From Mimachlamys varia (Eukaryota > Mollusca > Bivalvia > Pectinida > Pectinidae), in contig OX392540.1 of the NCBI GenBank assembly GCA_947623455.1, forward strand, positions 7,829,432-7,893,431: 64,000 nt of DNA, written 5' to 3'. Shown in pieces: positions 11,149-23,600 of this stretch. How positions within the stretch are numbered: the first letter of the stretch is position 1; every line of letters starts with the position of its first letter. Under the pieces are notes generated by a model that worked only from the letters and a program-made list of their open reading frames with translations, did not search any database and was not told the DNA's origin. The position numbers and the translations under genes are program-made.

Positions 11149-12098
11149 GCCCATCATGTATCTATTACTTATTAAACACGCCCTCCCCGTACAGCTATAT
11201 AAAAACAAACAAATATCAACGATATATTGGGGGAAAACTTGTTTCATGAATGTAAGAAACACATACTTGCATGTTTTTATGACAATGACTATTTCTGAAG
11301 TAACACAGGTGTACATGCCTTTAGTATCTATGTACGTCCTTTGACTTTAACTACGTGATTAGAGTTATAATAAGTTCCTATAATATACCTATCTATATCC
11401 AAAACATTGTTAAGCCGTTTTGTTTGCATCTAAGCTGAACACTTATTTCTATATATTTGAATTATTTTTATTTACCGTAAGATTTACGAGCCGTCTGTGT
11501 TTGTGTGTTATACAGTGTAAAATGCATGCGTAATAAGACTCAAATTAATTCACGATCATATGAATGCAGTAGGTACCTGAGGTTTATAGCCCGCTGTTAC
11601 GTTACACTGTAAATAGATATAGCCCATCCGTACCAGGAAGTTGTTGTTCCAGACACGGAAAACACGAATAGGTATGATATGATACAGGCGACGCGAAACA
11701 ACACATCTGATGAAAGCCGATTACTTGTTGTTGTGATAGTTATAAGTATACTCTAAATATTGATATGATTTTCATGATGTATATCATTTTAGTACACATA
11801 CCTGTTATATGTGATCGCTTCATTACCATTATTTACTTCAGAAAACCATCCAAATATACACTTAGTAAATTAGTTAACAGTTTCTTTGTCGTCAAGGAAG
11901 TACAGATTATCACATACTTAACAGGTTTATATTGAATGGCGTTGAAATTGATTTAAAGCATAAATACGCACATACAGGTATTGCGGTATGAGTGTGTGTA
12001 GATGTAGTGTATGCACACTATTACATGACACACCAATCAATATAGCATACATAACTACATAAAGGTCCTGTTAGCACCACAGGCTAACGGATACTTAC

Positions 12099-12153
12099 CT
12101 GTAATGTAGAATATGGCGGACGAACAGATCAGGTACACCGTGATGTTCATCAT
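12099..12153 (-). CDS. orphan TLR signal-peptide exon
   Basis: Minus strand, 18 codons plus one base: MMNITVYLICSSAIFYIT, then G before a consensus donor GTAAGT. Same design as the signal exons of U2 (24363-24303), U3, U5 and U7: short, hydrophobic, phase 1, and able to complete the GCT Ala codon that opens every receptor main exon. The next receptor exon downstream on this strand is U1 (acceptor 6803), which would give a 5.3-kb intron containing the recombinase relic and a SINE. The pairing is inference. The copy at 39219-39273 faces only the truncated U4. Confidence 0.7.
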
Positions 12154-12744
12154 CTTGCTACTGTCTGCAGACTGAATAAATAGCTTGATATACAATGTAC
12201 ATGTAGCGTAAATTATTCCCCGACATGCAAGTTTGCGTTCAATTTTCTATTAGATCTCGACAAAGCTAGTGCCTTACGCAGTCGTGTGGAACGAAATTGC
12301 AATACCCTTACATTTGTCAGAAGCAAAAGAGTTTTTTTTTAGTGTAAAATTAAAGCGCAACGAGTCACCTTACCCTATGATTTATTTATTCATTTGTTTT
12401 TTAAACCATTTGCTTCATTTTCGAACTCTTATTTAAATTGTGTACCAATTAAATAGTTGATAAAGAAAAAGACAAAATCAAGAGATTCATAGTCCACCGA
12501 AATAGGGTGCAAATGCGTGTCCTCGTATATGGTGTAAGAATAGCAGGGTCTTGACAACCGGAAATATGGTAATTGTTCGTTAAACGAATACCGTTACAAA
12601 TAACAGCTACTGACGCAAATATGGACCAACTCTCGTCGACGTAGTTCAGTATGTTGTCAATATTTCGCAAAGATGGATATTTTACATCAAGTGTTATCAA
12701 TTTGCATTTTGTTACGAAACGTGACGGCATATAGAACCTGACCT

Positions 12745-12810
12745 GAACGAGCCGGGCGCGGGCCCGAGACCTCTAGGTTATGGAGCCAGGACATTACCAC
12801 CAGGCCAAAA
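12745..12810 (-). repeat. tRNA-like repeat
   Basis: Minus strand: TGGCCTGGTGGTAATGTCC resembles a tRNA D-arm/A box, followed by ATAACCTAGAGGTC and a damaged B box. A second copy is at 13203-13262, and both recur in the other duplicon (39868-39935 and 45412-45480). Probably a decayed SINE head. Around each is a repeated stretch TTTTGTTACGAAACGT. The rest of 12154-13909 shows no gene. Confidence 0.5.
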
Positions 12811-13202
12811 GGTCCGAACCAGTTGACCTGGTTTGTAATGTTCTGATATTGTTTTGCAAGTTTGCAACTCCAGGTAACATCCTTCTCTTTAAAGTGATTT
12901 GATCCTCTATCAAATCACATCGAATAATATTAATACAGACACTCACTGGTATCCCGGACGAGCCAACATTTTGTTACGAAACGTTACGGCATATAGAACC
13001 TGACGTAGGCATACAAATCAAACAGATCCGTCACAACGTCACGTTTAATCGGGTATCAGGGGCTGTATTTGAGAAATTATCAATGTGACAATCAGTACAT
13101 CTCGTACAAACGCTCAGACATGGGTTCTTATTACATTAATTAATAGAAACATCCCGACATGAACAGTATTTAAAATCAAGGAGCAGAAATGAATCTGGTG
13201 AG

Positions 13203-13262
13203 ACGAGCCTGGCGCGAACCTCTAGGTTATGGAGCCAGGACGTTACCACCAGGCCTAAAGAT
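13203..13262 (-). repeat. tRNA-like repeat, second copy
   Basis: Close relative of 12745-12810 (shared GGTTATGGAGCCAGGAC and CCACCAGGCC on the plus strand). Lies about 450 bp from it, so a local direct duplication is likely. Confidence 0.5.
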
Positions 13263-13909
13263 CCGAACCCGTTGACCTGGTTTGTAATTTCCTGATATTG
13301 TTATGAAAGGTCGCTTCTCCACATAACAAAATCCCGAATTGTTTTCTAAACATCGATAAAACTAATATTGTAATCTAACAATGGATTGTGTTATGCACGA
13401 AAATCTGCATCACAAAATAAAAATAAATATTGTATTTAAATGTTAAAATAGAATGGAATTGAAACATTTTGTTTTTGGAAGGGGAATCTAAACAATGACA
13501 CGTGTGTTGTTGACCACATCCAAAAAGTTTGCATTAAACAGGTCTTCTTGCAAGTACGTATGATTTACACATATCTATAACTGTTGTGTTCTAGATCCTT
13601 GTATAATTTTATATTTTGCTTTTATAAAGTGATATTAACCTTATGTTTCTATTATTGACCTCGCTGTATATAATGTCATATTTTCTTTCAAATATACTGT
13701 CAGGCTCCAATTATCTGCGTAATTAATGATCCACTTAACGCTTACACTATTATATACAAAGACAAAGGAATATTTGTGTTTTCTTTATCATATAAAATGA
13801 TTGATATTGACAAAGTAAAGCAGATCAGAAGATGTTGTCGTTGGACATCCGTTCATATTAATGATCGATATTAAACATATTAAATGTAGTATGATACTAA
13901 GTGTTCCCT

Positions 13910-14190
13910 TGATGCGTTGTATGCTTACCATGTGTGGTGTACCCACGATGTATGGTGTTTCAACATTGTTTGGTGTTCCGATTTTATGTGATGTTCCCTA
14001 GATGTGTGGTGTGATCACGATGTGTGGTGTGATCACGATATGTGGTGTTTCCACGATATGTGTTGTATCCCGATGCGAGATGTTCTTACTATGTATGGTG
14101 TGCTCACGATGTGTGGTATGCTCATAATGAGTGCCCGCCATGTGCTGTGTGCCCACAATGTGTTTTGTGCTCATGACGTGTTAATGGTAC
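13910..14190. repeat. degenerate 18-bp satellite
   Basis: About fifteen diverged subunits of CGATGTGTGGTGTGATCA type, for example two good ones at 14017-14052. This is the probable ancestral form of the 72-bp array at 15425-16445. A matching degenerate stretch lies at 46130-46440 in the other duplicon. Confidence 0.85.
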
Positions 14191-14284
14191 GTAAATTGTG
14201 TTTGTATAATAAAAGTCGGATCGATAATAGTTTTCGCACATGTGTGCGTACGATTAACTGACTGTGCCAGTCTGTGACTGTGTT

Positions 14285-14665
14285 GATGGCGGACTGACAT
14301 ATGGACGTCGTGACCTTAAAGAAAGTCCCTCAGCGGATTTCTGACCGTTTCTGGACACACTGGCCGACCATGAGTGACGACAACTCGGCTTGCCGTCTCC
14401 GCCATCGGCTACGGAGGTGCCTCTCTATTGACGTCGTGACGTAACGCGCATGCTTCCGTTTCTTGGACGGTTAACCGATCTCCATGCGGATCTTAGACAA
14501 ACGGGATATTGCTGCTTCATGTATATCATATTGTTGGGCTACATGACGTTTTGAATTCCCCTGCATTATCAGAGCAAGGACTCTATCACTGTTGACTTTA
14601 CTCAATCGCGGCATTTCGCTCTCCAATCGCTTCGACAAGGAATGTTGTGAAACTAATTTGTACAT
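14285..14665 (-). pseudogene. Tc1/mariner transposase N-terminal scrap
   Basis: Minus strand: MPRLSKVNSDRVLALIMQG followed by SKRHVAQQYDIHEAAISRL is the helix-turn-helix start typical of Tc1-like transposases. After ISRL the frame is lost, though 14285-14480 still aligns with the more readable copy at 46540-46895. No DDE catalytic region is present. Confidence 0.75.
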
Positions 14666-15424
14666 TTCTGGTGTTTGATTTCTAATGGTTTACCAGCAAA
14701 AGGCGAAGGTGTATCCCGGATGCACGCTGTCTTGAAAATCTGTTGAAAGGCATGAAGCGTCGAGCGCAGTAATGGTCGGCTGAATTTTACCTGATGAACA
14801 TTTATACAGTGCTCAGAGGTAGATCATTGTCAAATCTAATTTAATTCCGTCAGTATGTTTAAAAGTTATATTAGAAAAGCAGAACTTGCGTTCCTTTCTT
14901 CCACTATTGTATTATTCAAGATATATTTTTAAGTTTATTTCATTTAAAACTAATCTAATAAAATTGCAAATTTGTTCCATTTATGACCAATAGTGATTCA
15001 ATGAGTGCGTTAATGTCACCGAACTGTTGTAACATGATGTAGAATGCCAATTAGTTGACCAGAACAAGAACTTTGAGTTGTGTCGAGAACCTAACCACAT
15101 CAGCCTTTGATTACGAGCATGGCACCCTACCACTCGACTAACATGTCCCTGAAAAAGTCTTTACGTGCCTTTGCAATATTTTGCACATAATCCTTCACGT
15201 TTTTGTTGTATAATTGAGTAACCTATTCACATGGCTACGTTTTTCTTTGAAGGGATGTTGCTAACATTTGAGTTTGTTGTAAAGGAATTTAGCGATATAT
15301 CTACATACCATGTATAAATATATATATATACAGATTCAATTAATTTAAGTTTTGTTTCCGTTAATTGAAAATAATTATTACGCATAATCTAATCACCAAC
15401 GTTGCCTTGCTATCAAGGTAGGCA
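14666..15424. other. non-coding spacer; weak tRNA-like patch 15075-15150
   Basis: 14856-14970 repeats the receptor-unit leader (as at 16474 onwards). 15075-15150 on the minus strand has a GTTAGTCGAGTGG A-box-like and GGTTAGGTTCTCGAC B-box-like pattern, weakly tRNA-derived. From about 15365 the unit leader resumes (ATTACGCATAATCTAATCACC), and the satellite is inserted after it. Confidence 0.5.
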
Positions 15425-16445
15425 TCGTAGATTTGTGCATGATGTGTTGTGTACTCACGATGTGTGTTGTGCTCATAATGATTGTTGTGCCTGCAAAGTG
15501 TTGTGCGCACACCATGTGTGCTATTATCATAATGTGTGGTGTGACCACGATATGTAGTGTTACCGCGATGTGAGGTGTACCTGCCATGTGTGGTTTTATC
15601 ATGATGTGTGGGGTGGCCACGATATGTAGTGTTCCCGCGATGTGTGGTGTACCTGACATGTGTGCTATTATCATGATGTGTGGTGTGACCACGATATGTA
15701 GTGTTCCCGCGATGTGTGGTGTACCTGCCATGTGTGTTATTATCATGATGTGTGGTGTGACCACGATATGTAGTGTTCCCGCGATGTGTGGTGTACCTGA
15801 CATGTGTGCTATTATCATGATGTGTGGTGTGACCACGATATGTAGTGTTACCGCGATGTGTGGTGTACCTGCCATGCGTGGTTTTATCATGATGTGTGGT
15901 GTGACCACGATATGTAGTGTTCCCGCGATGTGTGGTGTACCTGCCATGTGTGCTATTATCATGATGTGTGGTGTGACCACGATATGTAGTGTTACCGCGA
16001 TGTGTGGTGTACCTGCCATGTGTGCTTTTATCATGATGTGTGGTGTGACCACGATATGTAGTGTTACCGCGATGTGTGGTGTACCTGCCATGTGTGGTTT
16101 TATCATGATGTGTGGGGTGGCCACGATATGTAGTGTTCCCGCGATGTGTGGTGTACCTGACATGTGTGCTATTATCATGATGTGTGGTGTGGCCACGATA
16201 TGTAGTGTTCCCGCGATGTGTGGTGTACCTGACATGTGTGCTTTTATCATGATGTGTGGTGTGGCCACGATATGTAGTGTTCCCGCGATGTGTGGTGTAC
16301 CTGCCATGTGTGCTTTTATCATGATGTGTGGGGTGGCCACGATATGTAGTGTTCCCGCGATGTGTGGTGTACCTGCCATGTGTGGTTTTATCATGATGTG
16401 TGGTGTACCTGCCATGTGTGGTTTTATCTTAAAGTATAGCGTTCT
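15425..16445. repeat. 72-bp higher-order minisatellite, about 13 units
   Basis: Regular 72-bp units, each four 18-bp subunits beginning ATGTGTGGTGTG, ATATGTAGTGTT, ATGTGTGGTGTA and ATGTGTG(C/G)T. Units differ by a few recurrent variants (GACC or GGCC; TTACC or TTCCC; GCC or GAC). Because 72 is a multiple of 3, both strands stay open: 340 codons minus (16415-15393), 296 plus (15586-16476). The encoded repeats (MCGV, ICSV, HIM, TPHI) have no family I know, and I treat them as non-coding. The array lies inside the receptor-unit leader; U3 and U5 lack it there. Confidence 0.95.
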
Positions 16446-16819
16446 ACCTAGATGTTTGGTGTTTCGACAAGTTTAAAAGTTTTATTAGAAAAGCCGAACG
16501 TGCGTTCCTTTCTTTCACTATTGTATTATTCAAGATATATATGTAAGTCTATTTCATTTAAAACTAATCTAATAAAATTGCAAAAACTGGCTATCTTTTG
16601 TCAACAGATCTTATTAAGAGATCGTTTGCCACTGGTTTAAAATATAAACAAATGTGATAGTAATGAGTCGTTAGCACGTGCGCTATGTCGAACAGTTCTA
16701 CAGCTGAGTGACAGGATTAAATAACCTTCCCGAAGTAAAGCCTTTGTATAGGTATTTACTAATCGAGGACTGACTGTAATATGCGTTTTTATGTTATTGA
16801 ACCTTTACGATATAAGGTG

Positions 16820-17014
16820 ATAATACAGATTTCTAAGCCAATAGAAATGCCTCTTGCAAACATGAGGTTATAATACAGATTTCTAAGCCAATAAAAATGC
16901 CTCTTGCAAGCATGAGGTTATAATACAGATATCTAAGCCAATAAAAATGCCCCTTGCAAGCATGAAGTTATAAAATAGATTTCTAAGCCAATAAAAATGC
17001 TCTTACAAGCAAGA
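16820..17014. repeat. 50-bp tandem repeat, U2 copy
   Basis: Same four 50-bp units as 551-745, near-identical base for base. Confidence 0.9.
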
Positions 17015-17264
17015 TCAAAATGCATGTACATATGCATGTATAAACTTAAAACAGCATGTGCAAATTCGTACACGATTTATATTTTGTATTTCTAAAGTAT
17101 ACTTTCGGATAGACTCAAACACGTATTGATATAATGACAACATGCGAAATTTATCCGAAACACACACAAAAATAGGTGTAGCAAATGGCACAAAATGTTT
17201 CAGATGAAAGACGATGTATGCGTTTTACCGGTTTGAAAGGTTAAAGTTGTTATACAGGCCTAAG

Positions 17265-17645
17265 TCACATTGCGGTTTCAGAAAAGAAATGTCCATCCTT
17301 ATCTGTGTTTCTGTTTTTAATCCGTTTCAATATTTTTTTCCAGAATATCTTTCTTGCCGAATAGAGCTTACTCCCATCAAAGCTGTTGTAATCAGGCCAT
17401 ATAATAGGACTTTGCTCATCCAAGGTTTTAGAATCAGTTTTGGAAACTCACTTGGCTTCGTATCATTTAATAGAATAACGATATTTATATGTTCTCGTCC
17501 GTCACGAAACGAATATACACTAGTCTGTCTCAATAAGACGTTAATTCATTCAGTTTTTAAAATAATTCCAGCTTACAACAAAAACAGACTTTCGTGAGCT
17601 ATCGATGGCGTTCATAATGTTGTCACATCTGTTTAATCCCGCATA
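17265..17645 (-). pseudogene. TIR-domain relic a of block U2
   Basis: Counterpart of 996-1378 with about 1-2% differences by eye. A 1-bp loss near 17430 breaks the frame after SEFPKLILK compared with the U1 copy, so the FW-box part is in another frame. Confidence 0.82.
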
Positions 17646-18334
17646 ATAATGAAATAGCATATTATGATATGTTTATATAGAAATGTACCTTAATCAAGAG
17701 AAAGCTAGTCTGAAAGTTAGAAAAGAAATTATTTTGATTTGTACCCCTGAACTTGTGCGTGCATAATTTCTTTCACAACCGTAATCTGATATTGTCCACA
17801 CGAGGGAGTTATTTTTCATGTTCAGTCATCCCACAACTGCTGACGAAATCCTTTGAAGAGTTATACCCGATATCGCTACCAAAATCACATCTGTGTTGTC
17901 AGTTTGTCATATACACTGTCTATCGTGTAAACTTCCGGGTAGAGTGTCTGACGTTTTATGTTCGACGTTCCTGTAAATATTTCTATTTCAGAATTGTTGG
18001 ACTCAATTTACTCGTGTGTTTTTCATTAACTCGAGAAACACAGTGTTTATCTACATTTCTGTTCCAATTATTTTGAATCTGAAAAGAAAGTTGGTAAATG
18101 ATAACGATTGAAGTAAACAGTTGATTAGACTTTTAATTGAATTTGTACTAATTAATTAAATATCATACATACTTAGATACCAAACACAGACATGTACTTA
18201 GTGTGTTCACAATATTGATTTTATACATCTATTGAGATTCATATACAATATCAAGAATTTGTCGATATTCACATTTTACAATAAGTGATGTACTACTATA
18301 CTGATCCTTGTTCACGCTGCTAATTCTTAACAGT

Positions 18335-18828
18335 AATATTTATTTATATGAGTGGTTCTTTTTTTCATTCGTCTTAGCAACTTTTTTCCAAAATACCTTG
18401 GTAGTTCTTTTAGAGTATTTGTACCACAAGTGTGTTCGTCAGACCATGTTAAAGAATAATCTCATCCAAGTTTTTACGATTAAGCTTTGAAAATGCATTT
18501 CGCCGCATATCATCAAATAGAATAATGACATTCTTGTTTTCCCGTAACTGGTGAGTTCCTTTGTAAAAGTTTGCCATTCATTCTTTTCAAAAAATAGCTT
18601 ACAACTAAAATAGACTTGCGAGAGTAATCGATAGCATTTATAATGTTGTCATATAGGTCTAATCTCAAATCGAAACTTTTTATCATCAAAACAGTATTCA
18701 ATTTCTGTTTCCTGCTTCCAGCCAAAGACAAACGGTATACCAAGATAAGTAAGCTGACGTCAACAAACATGCCTTACACAATCCAAAACACTGCTTACAA
18801 ATCGACGTCAAATGGCATCTTTTTAAGA
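18335..18828 (-). pseudogene. TIR-domain relic b of block U2
   Basis: Counterpart of 2065-2560: readable KSFDLRLDLYDNI and NAIDYSRKSILVVS, surrounded by frameshifted remnants. Near-identical to the U1 copy. Confidence 0.78.
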
Positions 18829-20621
18829 TGTTTGAACAAAATATTCACTGAAAACATTCTCGGTATACAATCAACATCACTGATAATTATCCAACTGTAA
18901 GAAAACGCCACATATCAGTTGTGATATCTATGCGGCAACGAACCAGACATTGTCGCTCCAAGTGACGTCACGCAATCGTCACATCCGGCCGGATTCATGA
19001 ATGAAATACCAGAGGAAACTCGCCCGACAAAGTCAAACTTACATTTTTGAGTCATTTTGTTTCTAATCACAAGGGACAATTCATCAGTCATAAGATTAGT
19101 TAAAACTGTCTGAAAGTTTGTCATACGATGTCTTTATTTTATAAATTGTTTTAATTGCAAGAGTCAGTTGTGTTGGACTACTTCTTCGTTCGCCGGTATA
19201 TTTGACCTACATTTGTGTGTCGACGGTATAGGTTATAGGGTTCGACATATCAAACTCATTTGGCGAGAACGGCAAAAACAAAATCTGTTTAGGATTGGAA
19301 AAGACGATTAAACATCACATGATTGAAATAATCTGTCATTCTTTTCTCTTCATATCAAATTTATGATACTCGTTTAGAACATTATGATTCAAAACTAGTA
19401 TGATAATTTAATATGAAGAGAAACTCATGACAGATCCTCTATGTAAACAAGCCGTTCATGGTGATAGAAAAGAAAATTAACCACAAATAAAAAAGACAGT
19501 ATTCTTATATGTAAGCTGATCATCACCGTTTGTATCTTAGCAATACAATAAAGTCTGCTAACTTGAATATGCCCTTCTCATGTTCACTGAACCTTCACCT
19601 GCTGACGTAATGCTATACAGGGTGACACGTGTGTCGCTAGCACAATAAAATCTGTCCTGGCATGTTTCGTGAAGACTTCCGGGTAGTGCGAATTGGGAAC
19701 ATAGTATCTGTTTCTCAGTTTGACTTGCTTGCATTACATGGATAAATCATAAGTGTGAACATTGATTATTGGTTTCATATAAGAAATAACCGATCGAGGT
19801 GACCCGATAATACAATGTTTATTAGCATCTGTTCTGAATATGTTTAGTACGACTTTAAACAGAAAAAAATGTAAATAATAAATTACATTTATAATTCACT
19901 TGCTCTCATGACATTAAATCACACACATGATAGGGTACTGAGCACTGGCATACATACAAAGTATTCACAATAGTAATAACACATAGATAATAAACATATA
20001 CAGTTCTAGGTTCGCAAAATGTTTCACAACGTGCGGTATACGCTCGATATTTTTTGCAAAAAAATGACAACGACACAAACCACAGTGATTATTATTAACG
20101 CACAAAAAACTAACGTTTTACGATGGCAATAGTCGTTGGTGTACACTGCAAATGTCACGCTTGATATTCATAATATATTTCTATACTTGCGAAAGAAACA
20201 TATGCGTATATTTCAACCTACGTGCTGTCTTTTATTTAAATAAATGTGTTTTTTCTTATTTTTTTTTAAACGAAACAAATAGGCACGTGTCAATGTTAAA
20301 CACATGGTGACACGCTCTCTTTCAGGTAAACATAACAACCAGTTTTTAGCCCTGTACATTGACTATAATTGTCTCTTCCCGTTACATTTGCATCAATCCC
20401 ATGTTTGCATTCCGTTCACAAAGCTACACATATTAGCTGTCTTTCTCAGACACTAGTCAGATCTATCATCAAAATTGTATTTACCTGATCTTTTACCTAG
20501 GGGCTAAATCTTTTTAACATGGACCGGAAAGAACAAGTGTGCGTTACCATAATTATACAATAGCAAAAAATAAAAATATACATTTTCTTAATAACTCCCA
20601 TATATATATATTCATCTTAGG
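18829..20621. other. 3' flank of U2 receptor
   Basis: Matches 2561-4382 almost base for base. Contains the foldback repeat at 19331-19435. Near 20507-20521 it lacks a few dozen bases present in U1 (about 4250-4280). No gene seen. Confidence 0.5.
19331..19435. repeat. foldback repeat, U2 copy
   Basis: Same inverted arms as 3062-3166, with a few substitutions. Confidence 0.8.
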
Positions 20622-23600
20622 TTACACTGTTGATTCGGAATAAGCTTTCCCACTAAAATGTGGGTTTCCTCTTTTGATTCGTTTCAGCAAATTTTCCCAA
20701 AATTTCTTTCTGGCATTCGTTAACTTATTTTCAGCACAGGTGTGTTCGCCAGGCCATGCGATAGGACTTATTTCATCCCAGTTTTTGCGAATCATTTTCG
20801 GAAATTCACTCCTTCCCAAGTCATCTAATAGAATTATGACATTCATGTGTTCTCGTCCGTCACGGAAAGCATAAACATTGGTCAATTGCATTGCAAATGA
20901 TTGCCATTCACTCTTAAAATAATTGCAGCTTACAACGAAAATAGACTTGCGAGAGTTATCGATAGCGTTCATTATGTTGTCACATAGGCCTTTTCCAAGC
21001 TCGAAACTTTTATCCTCGCAATAGTATTTAATATTTCCCTGTTCTAGCCAAGGAACAAGTGTTTTGGCAGTCCAAGAAGAATCGTCGTTACAGTAACTGA
21101 TAAAGACATCGAATGGAAATACTTCATTTTCCAAAGGCTGTCTACACCACACTCTTAATTTCACACTGTGTCTCCAGGCCAATCGGGATAGAACCGTTGT
21201 CATAATGAGAACGACAAACATTATCAGGGACGTAATTAACCAGAATTGAGAAGAACATTGTTTCTGAAATTGATCAAATGTTTCAAGGAACGTCATCACC
21301 TTTATCCGACTACCATCTGCTGTATAACACCAGAGATCGTCTCTGTTATGTAAACTATTGGTAGTCCCAACCCAGGCAAGGAAGTCACGTGTTTCACAGT
21401 TACACAACAACGGATTCCCCAACAAATTTATAGTGAATTTGTAATATTTAGTTTGATATGTGTCCAAAAGATCAATGTCTGATTTTGTAAACGTTGATAT
21501 GAGATTGTAACTAACATCCAACGTTTCTAATGCATAAAGACCCACCAAGATGTGCGTTTGGAGGCTTAGCAATTTATTTGAGGAAATAATTAACGTTTTC
21601 AGTGAATTTTGTTGATCTGCAAAAACACTTGAACCTAATAACTCTATGTTATTGGCAGAGAGATCAAGAGATTGTGCATTCCTTTGAATAACATTTTCTT
21701 TTCCTTTCCAAGTACATTTCCGAGGTTACAATGCTTTGCTTCTAACTTTGAAAGGTAAGGCATACTAGCAAACATTTCCGAGTTAGGTTCCGAGCAGTCC
21801 ATCCCTGATATGTAAATTTCCGTGAGGTGAAGCAAACCTTTGATACGCCCATAGTAACACGACGGATGCCTCGATGAATAACTTAAATCAAGAACTTTGA
21901 GATTGTTACTTTCATGAAATGTTATATTTGAAAGCCTTCCACCTATAGCGTTTTTGGATACATTGAGATATATAAGAGAATGAGGGAGAAAGTACGTTTT
22001 CTCTTCTGTAAGTGCTTTGGATCGTTTCTTGTACATTCGAAAACTTTGATTTGAACTATTTACATGAGTTATAGACGGAAATAATACAAGAATGGTAAAT
22101 AATTGAGGGGACTTAAAACTATTCCAGGATATGTCTAATATTTCCAGGCATTTCCTACTCGACCAAGATAACACAGCGCCCATGGATATGCCATTTATAT
22201 CATTTCTTGTAAGATCCAGTCTTCGAACACATATTGTCCGTAGATGAACAAAGTCCGATTTTGTCAAAAATACACCACTGCTTGAAGTATAGTAGTTATC
22301 TGTAAGTGTTAGGTATTCCATTTTTTTCTTTTGTAATCCATACAGGGTTTTCATCATATTCCGAATGTCCATTGTTCGCTCCGAGTTTAATTTGAGTGAC
22401 AACAGATTACGAAACGGGGCTAATGCGTTAATTTCGACTTTTTTCATTGGGAAACTTAAATCCAAATGAGATATACCTGATCGCGTAAGTCCAATGAATG
22501 TCGAATTTAAAAGCGATATTCTTTCTTTTATAAACTTAATCAAGTATAATTGTTTCAAATTTGTTAAATTTAAAAAGCCATTTCCGAAATGAAATCCTTC
22601 GAAAACATCAATTTGAAGAGTTTCAACCTGTGACAAATACGATATAGCGTGCTCGGGGTAGGTTTTCTTCAAATGAAACTTATTTTGTCTAAAATCTAAA
22701 TGCTTCAAATTCATTAAAGGTTGAAAAACCAACGCATCGAACGATGAATTATCGAGAACATTTTTAGATAAATCGAGGTATCTAAGGTTTTGCAAACCGT
22801 CTAATGCTCCAGACACAATCCTAGATAAGCTGTTGGATGATAATATCAGATTATCTAGTTCATGTAGATTTCTGAATGAGTCCTTGTGTAATACAGTCAG
22901 GTTGTTGTTATGTAGATTTAACTCTGTCGTGTTGATAGGTAAATCCTCCGGTACAGTTTGTAGACGACATCCTGAACACGTGGCCTTTATCACTGTTCCT
23001 ATGGTGACGACATTGCAGCAGTCAGTCAGTCCAGCTAGTGAATAAGTAAACAACTATCAAATAATTTAAATATCAATTATAATAGCATACTTATTATGTT
23101 TTATCAATTTTTTTTTCATATAGAAAAAATACAATCATGCAAATATTAGATTTCCCTACGGATAGTCTAAAATCCCGATAATAAGTCGCGGCTTATTTTC
23201 TTTTTTGGTAAGGAATCCAACGCTTATTTTCGAAGGCAGGCTTATTTTCAAGGCCGTCTCATTTTCGAACTCATTTATCCCGTAACGCAAGTAAGTCTTA
23301 TTTACGAGACCGTCTTACTTTCGAAACCTAGCTTTCATCGGTACACAAAAGCATCGATGATTTAAAAAAAAAAATCATTTTGCCGTCGTAGTGTAAATCA
23401 ATAGTTAATAAGATGCAGGAATTTATATAAATTGCCAGGATTTACCTTAATTTGATCTTCAAACAGAACAACTCATACCCATAATGTGTTCATGTCGTAT
23501 GCACGTGTCACTTGACAATTCCGTAACAGCGGTCATCAGAAAACGTTTTCTCCAGATTGGAAAGTATGATATACATGATGTACGAAAGTATATTTTACAA

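Noticed and set aside
15393..16476. Long ORFs through the 72-bp satellite (340 and 296 codons)
   Set aside because: A period divisible by three keeps frames open by itself; both strands are open and the peptides match no family.
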